Source of the DNA: Melastoma dodecandrum
Taxonomy: Eukaryota > Streptophyta > Magnoliopsida > Myrtales > Melastomataceae
Length of the DNA: 64,000 bases
Direction of reading: 5' to 3'
Assembly: GCA_029817715.1 (NCBI GenBank)
Contig: JARUPY010000606.1
Coordinates: 6,386,001-6,450,000, forward strand
Shown: positions 37,298 to 54,217 of the stretch, piece by piece
Layout: each line of letters begins with the position of its first letter
How positions within the stretch are numbered: position 1 is the first letter of the stretch
Notes under the pieces: model-generated
Told to the model about the DNA's origin: nothing
Seen by the model: the letters and a program-made list of their open reading frames with translations, nothing else
The model's database searches: none
Made by a program: the position numbers and the translations under genes

Positions 37298-38690
37298 GGG
37301 GGCTGTGGTACACGAGGATCACCTGGTTTTAACCAACGAGGTTTCCTTGATTTTCACCTAACATTGCCCTTGCACGATTATCGTGTTCCGGGGCCGCCTG
37401 AGTTTATGTATAGGTCCATTCTTGTTGATAACACTGTAAAAATAAATTTAAGGGACCATGTTTTAAACTTGATTTTGGTTAATTTTAAATATTTCAGTCA
37501 TTTAATTGTTAGGTATTTTGATTGCTTCAATGTCTCCTCATTTTCATATACTTTGTTTCTGTTAGTCGTAAAATGAGAGGAAAAAGACTTGAACATGAAA
37601 GGAGGAGCCACGAAGAAGTTGGATCCAAATGGTCGGTGCACTTGAAACAAAATCAGTGGAGCTGCGCTAGACGCCAGAGAGGAGGCCGAACACTTACGTT
37701 GCAGCTGCAGCGAAGGGTCAGCCGATGGACAAAACAGTTGGTGCAGCCGCGCTAGATTTCTTTGTAGCTGCACGTACGAACGCCGAGAATATTTTATTTT
37801 CAGATTTTCTTAGATTTTTTAGGGTTATTTCTAGAACAATCCTTTTAAGGATGGGATATTTGATCTAGGAGGCTATTTGGGACAAGAGTCGAAGACGGAG
37901 ACGATTCCACCGACTTTACTTTTCTTAGTTTACTTTATGCCGATTACTTTTGTATTTGATTTTGTGCTTTCGTTTACTTGAACTAATTCGTTTTTCTAGG
38001 ACTATGATGGAACCCCGTATTCCTACATAATTCGTGAATTATGTGATTCGGATTTTTATTAATTGTTTATCTAATTATGTTCTTAATGCGTGTTAATTAA
38101 TTGATCACCCTTTAATATTGATTCATTAACCTAAGGAGACTCGGGATGGTAGTCTAAGTCATATCTGGAATTGGTTTGCCTAAGAAGTCAATATGTTGGG
38201 AAACCGTGCTTTAGTATGAATGATTGGGATATACCAGAACACTTTAAGTAATTTGAATATAATGGGTCATCAGAAACTAGTTCCTTGCCGAGGAATAAAG
38301 TAGAGAATTCGATACATGGTGGTAAATTTCCGAATGTTCGGGATGACTACGGGAAGAGTCTAATAACCTATGGTAGCAATTATAATAATTTGATAGCATT
38401 AGAAAGAAGGGAATCAGATACATAGGACGCGAGGAGAAGTCGTATGTTCTAGATATTATTAAGTTGTTTTCTTTGATTTCTTACTTTTAATTAAAATCAA
38501 CTTTCTTTCTGCTTGACCTTGATCGATTGCCGAAAACGATGCAAAGAGTGTTTTTGTCAATACAATTCTATTTGAGATCGATACTTGTTTATCCTTATTA
38601 TTTTATTTTAGTTAAGTCGAAATAAGAATTTATTTTTACCGCGACTTGCAACACTTGTCTAAGGAACTATGAATTGGAAACAATGTACAT
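37298..38690. other. Spacer with possible degenerate repeat DNA
   Basis: No conserved protein. The stretch 37.8-38.7 kb has the look of old non-coding LTR-element or leader sequence: mixed AT content, no open frames, no introns or terminal repeats visible. I found no defined ends, so I only note it. Confidence 0.3.
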
Positions 38691-42660
<3,970 letters not shown>

Positions 42661-43050
42661 GACGTCATTTGGCGAAATATTTCGTCAAATAACGCATTGA
42701 GTTTCCAAATTCGTGTACTAACTAAGGCTGACTTCGGTCTTGGCGAACGGAAGTCGGTTTTTGTGAATTTTTTTTTTTTGCCTTTGAATTAAAAAATAAA
42801 TAAATAAATAAATAAAAACATTTAAGTATGAATTTTCATTTTTTTTTTCGCCTTTGAATTAAAAAAAAAATTGCCTAAGTGAGGGAAGTCGGCCTTACAA
42901 AGGCCGACTTTCTCGTGTGAATGACTGTTGAAATTTTTTTTTACTAAGTGTAGAGAAGTCGGCCTTATAAATGCCGATTTTGATGGGTCATTAGACGAAT
43001 ATTAAAACTGAAGACGTCATTTGGCGAAATATTTTCCCAAATGACGTCAT
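42661..43050. repeat. Non-coding palindromic repeat element, copy 1
   Basis: Both ends carry GACGTCATTTGGCGAAATAT (42661 and about 43013), followed by a partial inverted copy (CGTCAAATAACG or CCCAAATGACGTCAT). Inside are palindromes AAGTCGGCCTT/AAGGCCGACTT spaced by ACA (42886-42910), a decayed one (42956-42980) and a more decayed one (about 42727-42763). These are separated by GCCTTTGAATTAAAAA segments with A/T homopolymers. No open frame. Confidence 0.75.
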
Positions 43051-44240
43051 TAAGTAACAAAACTCGAATATCAAGGGGACATGTTCACACACCGGGGATG
43101 GTCTTGGGTAAAAGAAAGGAGTTATCTTAGGGTGATTAGAATAAACATCTAATAAAATCTCATGGGATAGGTGAATAAATGGATGATGACGATGAAATAA
43201 ATTGTTATTTTTTTTTTTGGGGTAGGAAAGGAGACTTAGAGAATGTTATTTTTATTGGGGGAGGGATCCATTGGGTAAAGAATATGTTGTATTCATTAAA
43301 ATCCCATGTAAGGGAAGAAGATGGTCTTTTTTCCTCGCACTTTTTCTGGGGTTTGGGAAATGAGATTCAATTGCTAAAAGTTACCTCCCTGTTTTTCACA
43401 CAAATCAATGATTGTCTTCCACTGGGGGCCGGGACGTGTTATATTACATTGTATCTGCATCATGTAAGGATGGGGTAGTCGGCTGCCGGTGGATTTATTA
43501 TATCCATTCCAATCCAACATCCCCCCGTGGTAACATGCCACACGAATGAAAAAAAGAGGCGCTGTAGTAGTAATTGGGGTACTATGTGAAATGGAAACAC
43601 CTGACAGCTTTGGACACTGAACTGATAAGTATGATTGCTTGAGATAGGGGGCTTCTGCTGCGTGAGGCTGGTTGAGTTTTCAGAAAGGGTCCAAGGTGTT
43701 GGGGGACATATTTTGGGCGTGTTATGAATTCTGTCAGTAGGGGTGGGATGGAGTCGGGAGTTAGAGACACCGGGGAGATCAAAAGAAAAAATTTAAATAC
43801 CCAAACGAGCATGTTACTGAATCCATCAACCACAATCGCTAACAAGAAAAAATTTGAATGATAGATTGTTCATGGCTGGCCTTGCAGGCTCAAACCTGGA
43901 AAGAGGGGTTTGGTTTGCAAGTGTCAGGTCAATCCTTGGAGCACCTCACCTTGAACTTCACCAAATCATTCCCCTTCTTTTTGTCTTCACCGACTTCTCG
44001 TCCTTCCTCCTCGCAGTCAGCAGGAAGTCCTCTTTAGAAAATTAGAACCCGATGCCCTCCCCATATTTTGTACTTTTGCTGCTGTTTGGGCCGCATCAGA
44101 TTTTGTATGAAAGTCCGGTTTTTCTGGTTTCAAAAAGGCCCGTCGACTCACTCATTTATAAAGTTACCAGGAGTTCATCCAGTCTTTAGCGCGACCATCC
44201 TTCATAGCTCCAGAAATCCAATAAGCTTGGGATATGAAGA
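43051..44240. other. Spacer downstream of the ASCH-type gene
   Basis: Nothing recognised. Short open frames on both strands lack family similarity or splice-supported partners. Confidence 0.4.
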
Positions 44241-47200
44241 TACGTTCCATCAAAGATTTTCCAAGGCCAAGGCCTGACGAAAAAGCCTATCAGATTAAGA
44301 GGATGCAGGAATTTACCTTAGCATCATCACTGGGACCACCTTGCCACCACAGCCGTTAGAATCCCTCAACTCCAAGACCAAGACACATCCATGTGGTCAT
44401 ACGTCATGTATATTGCGCTGGCAACAGGCAGAAATCAAGCTCAGAATCATTTACACTGCAGATTTATTTTTTTACTTGATTCTGGGATGAGGAAATACGG
44501 AGCCTACTTGTCGCCTAGTAAACACAAGAACATTTAATTAGTTCATCACAGGAAACCAATTCCAAATCCTCAAATGTGCCTCCTATTTGTTCACAAAAAA
44601 TTTGCAGATAAGTTGTTTTACCCCATGATTGATCATCTTCAGATCAATGGTAAAGAACTTGGCATCTAGTACCTTCTAATAAGAGAACCTAAAGAGCAGA
44701 ACCAACCTAATATTTATAAATCCCGCAGCATGTATTTCCTTACAGTCACAAATGTTCTTAGCTCCGCATGCAGAACAAAGAGTACAGGGGCGACTCCTCA
44801 CCACCGCCTTTGAAATCCCCCCAGTATTCCTCACTACTTTGATTGATGTGCTTAGCTAAGCCCTCGCTCCCACGGTCAAGATGCTCCCTATTACCTCATT
44901 GAAACATGATATTCATTTCAATCAAAGCCAGTCAAAAGTCAAAGCTGAAAAAGTATAGACACAGATCGACATGATTAAAATTGCAGTATTTTGCTTTATT
45001 ATCGCAAGGAACTTAGAGGTTGGATGAAAATATTCTTATTCCAGAAATTTCGCCACACCTTGTCAAGTTTGACGTATGAATTCAGATCATCTTGGGGAAC
45101 AGTTACTATCTAAGATGTCTAAGTTTGAGCTTTCTAACAGAAGCATACAATGTGATTATACGATATGACAAGCCAAATGAATTGAAGCTGTAGTCAGTCC
45201 ATCTTTCAAGTACATTAATCACATTGAATGTTAATACTTTGAAGATGCAAAACCAATTGTAAAGCCTTGTTCTCCAGTTATTTTTTTCCCTGGTCAGTCT
45301 TCATCTCAACCATGGTATCAAGAAAGATGTATCTATTAGCCTTAGAAAGATCGATCAATGGAGAAATATTATCGTTCTATTCTTACATCAGGATTGTAGG
45401 GCTGCTGAAATGCAGATAGAAGAACAGATGACGGCGGAGGAAGCGATTCACAGATTGTTCCCATAGCATGAACAGAGCCTAAAAGTTGTTGAATGCATGA
45501 ACAGGCCCTGGAAAAAGTTAACAAGATAATAATGAGTTATCAGAGGTTTCATCAGACGTATCATCCTTAAGGGAAGATTCAACGAATAGATGTCAAGATC
45601 CTGGAAGACATGGACATTGTGATAACATTTCTGGAGCAGAACGTTCAGCAAAACTTCCACATTCCAGTCTCTTAACTGTGAACAAAAAAGCATAGACCAG
45701 CAATCTCTTTAAAGTTTCACTGATATTTAGACTGTTTGTGAATGACAAGCCCACCATTGCCTCCTCACATGTTTCGTCATTTACAAACTAGTCCTTTGTA
45801 TTTGTATAAATATCAACACATAGCATCACCAAGTAGTTCAACAAAAAGGAAACTAAAACATCCGTGCAAACAACTTGGAATTCAAGAGGACCAAGTTATG
45901 ATAGAATATGTCAAAACAACAGTTTCTTTTTCTTTTTCTTCGATGAGTAAAGAAAACAGTTTCAAGCAAATTGAAGTCATATATGGCAAGTTTTTCCTCA
46001 TCCATTTTTCAAGAAAATAGCAGCAAGATAAAGTCCAGGGAGCTGATTCTGTGAGGGGAAAATTCTCCCATTTCATCATAAACCACCTATCGACTTAATT
46101 TTGTCGACAGGAGCTACTATACCTATTAGAGAAGTGGCAAAAGCTTATTTAGAAATTAATAAAAGAAGTAATCATCCTCATAGATGCATATACTCACAGA
46201 TAATATCTGGGCCAAACAAACATAGGGTTGAGAAGATGACTTTGAGACACCAATACCAAGCACCCCATTGGATCTTTCTTTCTCCTCGGTGTAAAACTTC
46301 CTGTAAATCTGAATGCCTGTCAGCAGTAACGTCACATCATTCCCGGCACCAGGATACAATACGAAGACAAAGGAATTGCCAAATAGCTGCAAATAGTAGA
46401 TCAATACTCAGGATGACTAGATCTAATGAATGAAGTTTATTCCAGTAACTTCTATCTTTGTGCTGTTGAACATTCCGTTCTTCAAAAGCATATAAGTCTT
46501 TCATTCACAGAAGGACGATACAATTTTCACTCAGCATTTCGGGAAACTCGATCCTGTTAGTCACCTGGCACCTTTATCTCAAAAAACCTTAAGAGAAAGG
46601 ATAGGCAACAATTTAATAGTGAAAGCAATGATCAAATACCTTCTTCTATAGAAAGAATTCCAGGAAGAACATTTTCAAGGTCTTCTCCTTCCAGCATCTC
46701 ATAAAAGGAAGCATAGTGATGGATGTACTGCATGTAGAGAGACACTGGCTCAAAGGTTCCCTAGAATAGGTTACCAAAATAAGTATTCCCTCACCTGAAC
46801 TTGGAACACCAAACATTTGTTAAGCAGTATTAAGTCCCCCGATTTGATACTGAGACCAAAACCAAAGTAAGAATTCAACCTTAAAAACTGTTCAATCCAG
46901 TACAGCATAATAGAAGGGAAGTGTTATCACCCTCCCCCTTATGACATTGCAAAAAATTTTATAATCAACACAAGATGAATGAGAAATTGGAGTCTTCAAG
47001 GAATTTCCACCTCGGCTGAACATACCGGTTATAATCCCCAACAGCACATCTTCCTTCAACTGTCTTTGTCCCATCTACAATTATTTTCCCAAAATAAAAA
47101 ATAAAGATACCCCAATCTCAAGCTGATGCAGCCTATGAACTATCATAGCATACAATGCCTAAATTAGAATAAGATGACGACATGCTGGAATAGTGAAGCT

Positions 47201-47915
47201 TAACTCAGATGAAAAAAAAGAAGCATAAGGCTGCACCTCTTAATTGGGAGAAGTAAGGCTCCTGAACATGAATTCCATACCTTACACTCTTCAAAATCTG
47301 CAAATCAGAAGGAGACAGTGAAATACACCATAGCTTCCCTACATCACTTGCACGTGAAAATAAACATAAAATGAGAACAAACATCTAATAGTTCAGATCC
47401 TTGTTGCGAGATCAACTCGTCAAAAACATGCTTCTGGCTTTCGCCGTCTCCCCGACTAGAAAATGCCAAGTTGATACAACTGTTATCATCACTTCTCTCA
47501 GGCATTCCTCCTGAAAGAATAGCCTCGTGCAGAGCGAACGCCAGCCGCTCGTACAAAGGATATTCAGGAACACCTGCCGAGGTCGCATCAGAAAACCACC
47601 AACACAAGATCAAGTTAGCCAGAAGAAGGAAAAAACAAAAAGTCCGCTCAAGAACGACATGAGACCTAATTTATTGGAAACTGGCGCATCGGTTCATTTA
47701 CCCGCTGAAACGGAAGGAGTCGGAGGGGCGGAATCCGGCTCGGCGGCGGCGGTTAGAGGACCCTCTCGGAGGAGCGAGACGCAATAGTCGGCGGAGAGGA
47801 AGAGGTCGACATCGGGGGCTCCGTCGACGCGTGACTGGAGGATGAACTTCAGGAGGTGGTGGATGCACTGGCGGAGTTCCGACGGTGACGTCGCCGGCGA
47901 CGGCGGCTGCTCCAT
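44241..47915 (-). pseudogene. ASCH-domain protein gene, intact 5' half, frameshifted 3' half
   Basis: Seven in-phase exons: 47702-47915 (starts MEQPPSPATSPSELRQCIHH), 47383-47573, 47237-47297, 47026-47074, 46795-46849, 46640-46760, 46198-46316. They give VPEYPLYERLAFALHEAILS, YGIHVQEPYFSQLRDGTKTV, EGRCAVGDYNR, SGDLILLNKCLVFQV, YEMLEGEDLENVLPGILSIE and YRKFYTEEKERSNGVLGIGV. This is the ASCH domain, a beta-barrel thought to bind RNA. The next exon (about 45387-45507) encodes CIQQLLGSVHAMGTICESLP but not in the incoming frame. Another (about 44790-44890) reads LAKHINQSSEEYWG after a one-base loss at about 44855-44861. The last exon (about 44320-44420) is also frame-broken. The reading enters a stop at 45448. 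Either the 3' half is decayed or a truncated protein is made. Confidence 0.78.
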
Positions 47916-48811
47916 TTCTTGATTTTCCCCTGTTTTCCCGAAATAATATTTAAAATTAAATTTTAAAATGAATTTTATTTTTTAAGATGTATGCTTTAAT
48001 CTGAAATTTATAACTTCGATTTTAAGAAAATAGAAAATCTTACAAAATGTCATAATTATAAATTTTAATTTATGAACTCGATTTAAAAAAAAAGTAAAAT
48101 TCGCTTTTTAAAATTTTATAAATTATTTATATCACAGCTGTACTGTTTAAATTCTCAAATATTTCAATAGTAAAAAACGTATGACAAAATATTTGGGTCG
48201 AAGGCCCATCATGATGATGATGAGAAACGCATAAAGAAACTCTAGCTTTGCTTAATTTGCCATGCATGTAATTGGACGATACAACGGGCAAATAAGAACA
48301 AATGATATTACAACCTCCCCCCCAACAAAGGACTGTCGTCGCCACCTACACCATTTACAAAAATAATAACAACAAAAGGAAAGGAACCCAACCAGAAATG
48401 TTGGACTACGCCTAAGAAGAAGAAAACACTAATTGATTTTGCTGATATCTGCAACCCCACTTAAGCAGAGTATCTGTTCCATCAGAAAGGACGTACCTGC
48501 ATGATAAGCCGAGCGCTTCCGGGTAGAATGGGGTAGGAGAACACAGAGTTGTTTCTATGCTTGGATCCTATGGTCGCCAAATGAACGATATTTTCCTAGT
48601 GCAACGGATGCCCCTCTTAAGTATCTACTTCCCTAGACTAACCATAAGTTACATGGTAGAACCAGACTATGAAGCAGCAGGGCCAAATAACAAGCACACT
48701 CCTTCAAGGTTAAGGTAGGTTGCTCTGTTGGACCCAAAGTTTCACCTCCAGTTTCCAGGGTGCCTATTATCAACGAGTTTTCCACCTCTACTCCACCCAA
48801 CTGGAATATGA
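47916..48811. other. Promoter of the ASCH-type gene, AT-rich spacer and DUF3755 3' UTR
   Basis: The first 250 bases are extremely AT-rich. The region near 48.4-48.8 kb is probably the 3' UTR of the leftward DUF3755 gene. No other feature. Confidence 0.45.
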
Positions 48812-51638
48812 CTATGACGGCGTTGTCTGCGTTGTTCTTGGGAGGATAGTATTGGCCAACTCTTCATTCACCTTAACAGGAAGCGGCGGCATCTGCTTCA
48901 TTATCTCTGGCTGGTCGCGTATACTGCAGCGCAGAAAATTTTAACGAACGCTGTTAAAACACAGTTTCCTAAAAAGGATAAAGCAGAAAATGCATCTCCC
49001 CTAAGTGAGAAAAGAGGCAGAGGGATTCTACATGAACGCACATCATACTTGTTTTGACACACAAACTTGAAAATTAGGTTAATCAGCCTTCATCACTTAT
49101 AGAAACTAATCTCTAGGCTTCCAAATATCGAGGAGTCTCTGTATATTTTGAAAGTGTTAAACATTCAATCAACATTCTTTTCTGTTGTACACATAAGGAT
49201 TAAATCCCCTAAAGTTGGAAGTAGAAAGTGATTCAGTCACCACATACTCCTTCATAATTTTCAGAATGTTATCCCTTGTTTGACAGAAGAGACTGATGTT
49301 GTCTTGTATCTGCAACAACAGAGATCTTCAGATTAATAAATCGAGAAATTTCTTCACACAAAAAAAGAATGCAATTTCGTCAGTGTCTCAGAGACAAAAG
49401 TTTTTTGCTGGAACCACTGAAAAGTATGACCAACAAAGGGCCTTAATATGTTAATATGTAAATATAGAAACAAGCAGCTGATTAACCACATCTTTCTAGG
49501 ACGAAAATACAGTCAACCACCAGAATAATCCTAGAAAGAAGTTTTACAAACAAATTCATAACATGTCTCCAAATAAATCCTCCCACTATGACCTAATAGA
49601 GATGCTAGTCTTTAACAGATCAATCTTCCCATCATTACAAGCAAGGACTGCACACCAATGTTTTCACTAATGAGAATTGCTAGAAATTTACAACAAGAAT
49701 CCATTGGTTCTAAACTTGTAAACCCTTCCAGAAGCATCCTCAGTTACCATTTATAAACAGGTTTCAGAAAACATAGGACAGTTTGTAAACATAGAAGAAG
49801 GCAACTGGCAGTCTCGTCTGGCACAGCCATGTATAGCACTAATGCCCTTAGTCATAGATAACTGTTTAATGCACAACATTGTCATAAGAACTTTTTTCCC
49901 ATCCAATTCCTATTATGATTTGATAACTCACTGCAAAGCCGCAAGACAGACTAAGCCCATACCTTGAAAGCAGAGAGGTTTGCTGAGATCTGATTGAAAA
50001 CTTGTGAATTCAGCTCAAGAAGCTCTCCTGTGGGACCACCGATTGCTGCATATTCATTGCAGATAATTCAGTATCAAACTGGGGCAACAGAAAATGGTTG
50101 GGAAGACAATAGAATATCCAACAGTTCGGAAACAATACAATGAATACAACCATAGTGTTAATATTTTAGCATTATTCCTATACACTTAATCCGCAGACTT
50201 TCCAACAATCACACTTAGAAACCCAGCATGGTTAACAATAAATTCTAAAAGTGTGATGTTTTTCAGAAACCAAAACAAACATCCAATAGTTCCAGAAACC
50301 ACAATTAGATGTGACATCATGGTTAAGATAGAGACATCTCCCACAGCACAAAGCTAAAATTTGACTGGAACTCACCTTTACAAGATATTCCATCATCATT
50401 GTCGGCAGGAAGTGCAGGTGGTGCATATGGAGGGACATTAGGCCGCGCAGCAAACAGAGAGGACTTAGCAGATCCATCAGCCACTTTTTCCTGAGAAGGA
50501 TACAAAGCGTGATTCTCCGAATCTTGCAATTTTCATGCAAATTAAACAATAAAGCCCATCAGCTGCATCAAGAAGGATGCTTCTTTTAACACTTATCCTT
50601 AAGAATGCCATTACTCGACATCATACTCCGATGCAAAATAGATATAGACACCTCACATTCTTTCAGTCTTATTAATTAAATTAGAGACTTCCCCTACACC
50701 AAATAGTTAAGATGGAATTTTTCATACAAGTCTATATAAAACACTACCTGCTCATACAGATAAGAGTAGGATTCATGATGTTCACGATGCAAACCTTTTT
50801 ATCTTTGCTTTTCTTTGATAAATTAAGCTCGTCCTTCCTCCTTTTGCTGCTTTCCTTTTTCTGGAAAATTACCCGAAATTGTAAGACCGACATTGGTTAG
50901 ATAACACAAGGTGCACTGAGGCACTTGCTCTCCATCAAACTTAAGAAAGAAAGAACAGAGCAAACAAAAAAAAAATTGTAAGCCTCACCGTCATCCACCG
51001 GCAGCGCATGGCCACGTCCCTGACCGTCTTATTATTCAGCTGCACAGCTATTTTCGCATATTTCACTAGGCTATTTAGTGAGGCGTACCTGCAAGAAAAC
51101 GGCCAGAATCACATTGGTAGAAAATTACAGAATCAAGCAGGAACCAAAACTATAATCTCAAAACAGTTCCATTTGTTCTGCCAGTAACTCAACAACAAGG
51201 GATAATAGGAACAATCCAAACATCAAAACACAACAACAACGCGATTGCCTCAGCCAGAATTCCAAGTTTCAGACCAACCAAAATCGAATCATTCCAGCGA
51301 AATCAAGCGAACAAAAGACCTTCCCTTAATCCAGCGAATTTAGATCACAGAACGTCGTCCCGCTATCAAATCGATCAAGAAAGAAGGCGAATCATATCGA
51401 AACAGATTAAGATCGAGGGAACCGACTTGACAAGCCCTTCCTCGAGGGTGGCCTGCTCCTCCGAGGTCCAATCCAGGGAGATGCCAGGATTATGCTTCAG
51501 CTGAGGGCCTTCAGGTACAGTGGAGGTTCCGTTCCCGTTGAGGGCGGGGGAGGAGGAAGCGTTGGCGTTGGCGTTGGCGTTGGCTGCGGCGGCGGAGGCG
51601 GAGGACGCATCCGGGTGGTTGCCGGCGGGATTGGCCAT
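48812..51638 (-). CDS. DUF3755 / SANT-like nuclear protein, 7 exons, 249 aa
   Basis: Exons 51427-51638, 50989-51088, 50795-50860, 50376-50490, 49963-50045, 49248-49309 and 48812-48923 give 750 nt in one frame. The N-terminus is Ala/Asn-rich (an ANANANAN run coded by a GTTGGC hexamer repeat near 51560-51585). A Myb/SANT-like stretch follows (LDWTSEEQATLEEGL, then VQLNNKTVRDVAMRCRWM), then a basic KKSKDKK segment, RPNVPPYAPPALPADNDDGI, IGGPTGELLELNSQVFNQIS and the C-terminal MKQMPPLPVKVNEELANTIL. This matches a conserved single-copy-like plant family annotated only as DUF3755. A chromatin or transcription role is inferred from the SANT-like part. No lesions. Divergent from the GCD1-like gene. 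Confidence 0.9.
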
Positions 51639-51985
51639 GGGCCGTTAAGATGCGGTTAATTTCGCGGGGGGAGTCAGCGAAGGGATAGGGGTCAGAAATT
51701 ATTAACGAAGGGGAGGGACTTTTTTGGATTCTCGAGGAGAGGGAAATCGGAAGGAACAGAGACAGTGGAACTGCAGAGCAGCAAATGCCAAAGAAACGAA
51801 AAGTCGTAATTCGTGGTTTATTTCGAAGACGATGGAGTCAATCGAAATTGTCAAAACAATTCAACGACCAAAAACGTAAAACACCCAAAAAGAAAATCGC
51901 TTGTTCCCCGGTTCGGTCCAGCCCAGGAGGAGAGTGCCGCGCCGTCACTGCCTCCAGCCCCCGCTCACCGTCCGTGACGTCATTA
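51639..51985. promoter_or_regulatory. Short divergent (bidirectional) promoter, 347 bp
   Basis: The start codons of the DUF3755 gene (minus) and the GCD1-like gene (plus) are only 347 bases apart, so both promoters and leaders must share this stretch. No TATA box stands out. The open frame upstream of 51986 (from 51785) is Lys/Arg-rich and is treated as leader. Confidence 0.6.
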
Positions 51986-54217
51986 ATGGCGCATTCCCTT
52001 ACCCGCGCCGTCTCCCGCTTCTCCTCCGCCAGCTCCTGCCTGAAGTTCCCTGCCGCCGCTGCAGCATTCCGGCCAGGGGCTGCTTTCTCGTCGAGATCCG
52101 ATGGCGGCGCCGATGACTGGTCGAAACCCTCTCCCGGCGCCGGGTCCGGTGTTTTCGGATCGTCTGGGGGTGATGATGGATGGGAGGGTGTTTCTTCGTG
52201 GTCGACCGGCCTTACCAAGGATCACTTTGACGGGGAGGCGGCGGTCGGAGTAAGGGCGGGGGGTTCGAGCGAGGTAGCGGCGGGTGAGGGTGGAGGTTCG
52301 CATAATCCGTATAGGAATATGATGATATCGGACTTTCAGATGGTCGAGGATAAGCTGAAGGAGTTGGAGTTGGAGAATCGGAAGAGTAAGGCTTTCGTTG
52401 ATGGCTGGACGGATAGGATGAAGGAAGTTAGCATTTTGTTGAAGCAGGTCTGTCAAAGTAATTGGTTTTTGTCTATGTTTAGTTATGGTTGGCTCTTACT
52501 TCTGGATTTTGATCCTGTTGTTGGAGGATTCAGATACGGGAGCCAGGCGCGCGGGGGACGTATCTGAAGGATTCAGAGAAGGCAGAGATGTACCAGCTCC
52601 ACAAGCAGAACCCAGAGGTGTACACGGTGGAGAAGTTGGCAAAGGATTACAGGATAATGAGGCAGAGGGTGCACGCGATTCTGTGGCTCAAGGAGTTGGA
52701 GGAAGAGGACAGGAAGCTTGGCCGACCCTTAGATGACTCTATCGAGCTCTTGCTTGATAATTACCCTGAGTAAGATTGATTGCCATAGCCTGTTGAATTT
52801 CCATTGCTGCATCCTGTTCTTACCATGCTTTGATCCCTTAATGAGATTGCATCGGGTTTCTTTCGTGCATTCTAGATTTTATTTTATGAAGAGAAATCAG
52901 GAATGCCATGTGGTCATTGGATCCTGAATATTCAACGTATCCATGAAATTGGCTCTGTTCTTCCTATATTATGATAATATACTACGACTATTTATTATGC
53001 ACACTATGTTTTGACAATACTCTCGATGTAGATATTGACCATCTCGATCATCTTTGCCTCTGTAGGTTCTTCAATTCTCATTGCAGGGAATTCCATGTTG
53101 CATCACTTCCTTACAAGCCTGACTTCAAGGTCATGCCTGAGGGATGGGATGGGACAGTCAAAGATCCAGACGAAGTTCATTATGACATTTCAAAGAAAGA
53201 GGATGAAATGTTGTATCAAGAATTTGTCCAAAGGATGAACTTCAACAAAATGCAAGTAAGTGAATTGCTCTCTTTCTTTCTTAATGCATGGAGGGAAGGG
53301 ATGGACTCCATCATTTATGACTTCTGTTGTAGCTCTATTTGGAAATCTCCTTGGGAAGTATAATCTGGTTACAACAGTTTTTTTCTGTTTCCATTCTAGT
53401 CTCTTGGCTACATTAGCTTTTGATTTTCTTCGTTAGAAAGCCTTTCCCGCTGATTGTGGAGATTTCTGGTGCTCAAAAGCTTTTTTCTGTTATTCTTGTC
53501 CAAATAATATATAGTTGCTAATATCGAGGGGTGCTGCCACATGGATAAGCTTGTTTATGATCCCATGACTGACTGGGATTAGCACTCTTGATAGCTGTCT
53601 GTCTGAGAATCGTTCGACTTGCTGAAATTAATTCATACTTCTTTGGGAGTAGTGAGTCCATGAGATCCAAATCTAGTGTTGTGGAAACTTGAGTGAACAT
53701 ACATGCTGATAACCAAAACTGCTATGCTTGCTCCTCTGTAAATTGGGATCATAGCAGGAATTGCCCAAGTTGTACTAGTAGATGTGCTAATCATCCATTT
53801 TTGTGGATAATCATTCTTGATCATTGATTGACAGCCTAGTCGTGCATTTCGTGTTTCTTGTTTGTGCAATGATAGCGGTTGTCTCCCCTCCCACATCAAT
53901 ATATTGTCATCGTAGTTCTATTGACATTAATTAAAATTTCTGCCAATCTTGAATACTGAACGTGCTTTTTCTTTTTTTTTTTTTTCTCTCGGCTGCAGAT
54001 GGCCGGGCAGGTGAAATGTCACAAGTACAGCCGTCGCCGTCCTGCACAAGGCTGGAACATCACCGTGGAAAAATTGGGTCCTCGTGGGAAGCGTGGAGGT
54101 GGTGGAGGCTGGAAGTTTGTCAGCCTACCTGATGGGTCCAGCCGTCCTCTGAATGATATGGAGAAAATGTATGTGAAGAGGGAGACTCCTCGACGACGAA
54201 GAAAGATATTCCCTTGA
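51986..54217 (+). CDS. GAMETE CELL DEFECTIVE 1-like mitochondrial protein, 4 exons, 368 aa
   Basis: Exons 51986-52447, 52534-52769, 53066-53255 and 53999-54217 join in frame. I chose the ATG at 51986 because it opens MAHSLTRAVSRFSSASSCLK, a Ser/Arg-rich mitochondrial-type presequence. The upstream in-frame ATG at 51785 would put 67 Lys-rich residues in front of it. The conserved body contains YLKDSEKAEMYQLHKQNPEV, VEKLAKDYRIMRQRVHAILW, KPDFKVMPEGWDGTVKDPDE and the C-terminal KCHKYSRRRPAQGWNITVEK and WKFVSLPDGSSRPLNDMEKM. This matches the plant GCD1 family, needed for gamete and embryo development in Arabidopsis. It is probably related to the mitochondrial ribosome small-subunit protein family Bot1/mS35, which I give as inference. 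Confidence 0.88.

Noticed and set aside
37522..38680. Possible old LTR-element leader or terminal repeat
   Set aside because: No paired repeat, primer-binding site, polypurine tract or coding domain found; kept only as unclassified spacer.
43582..44277. Several 60-90 residue open frames on both strands
   Set aside because: None shows conserved motifs or splice-linked neighbours; they are ordinary chance frames.
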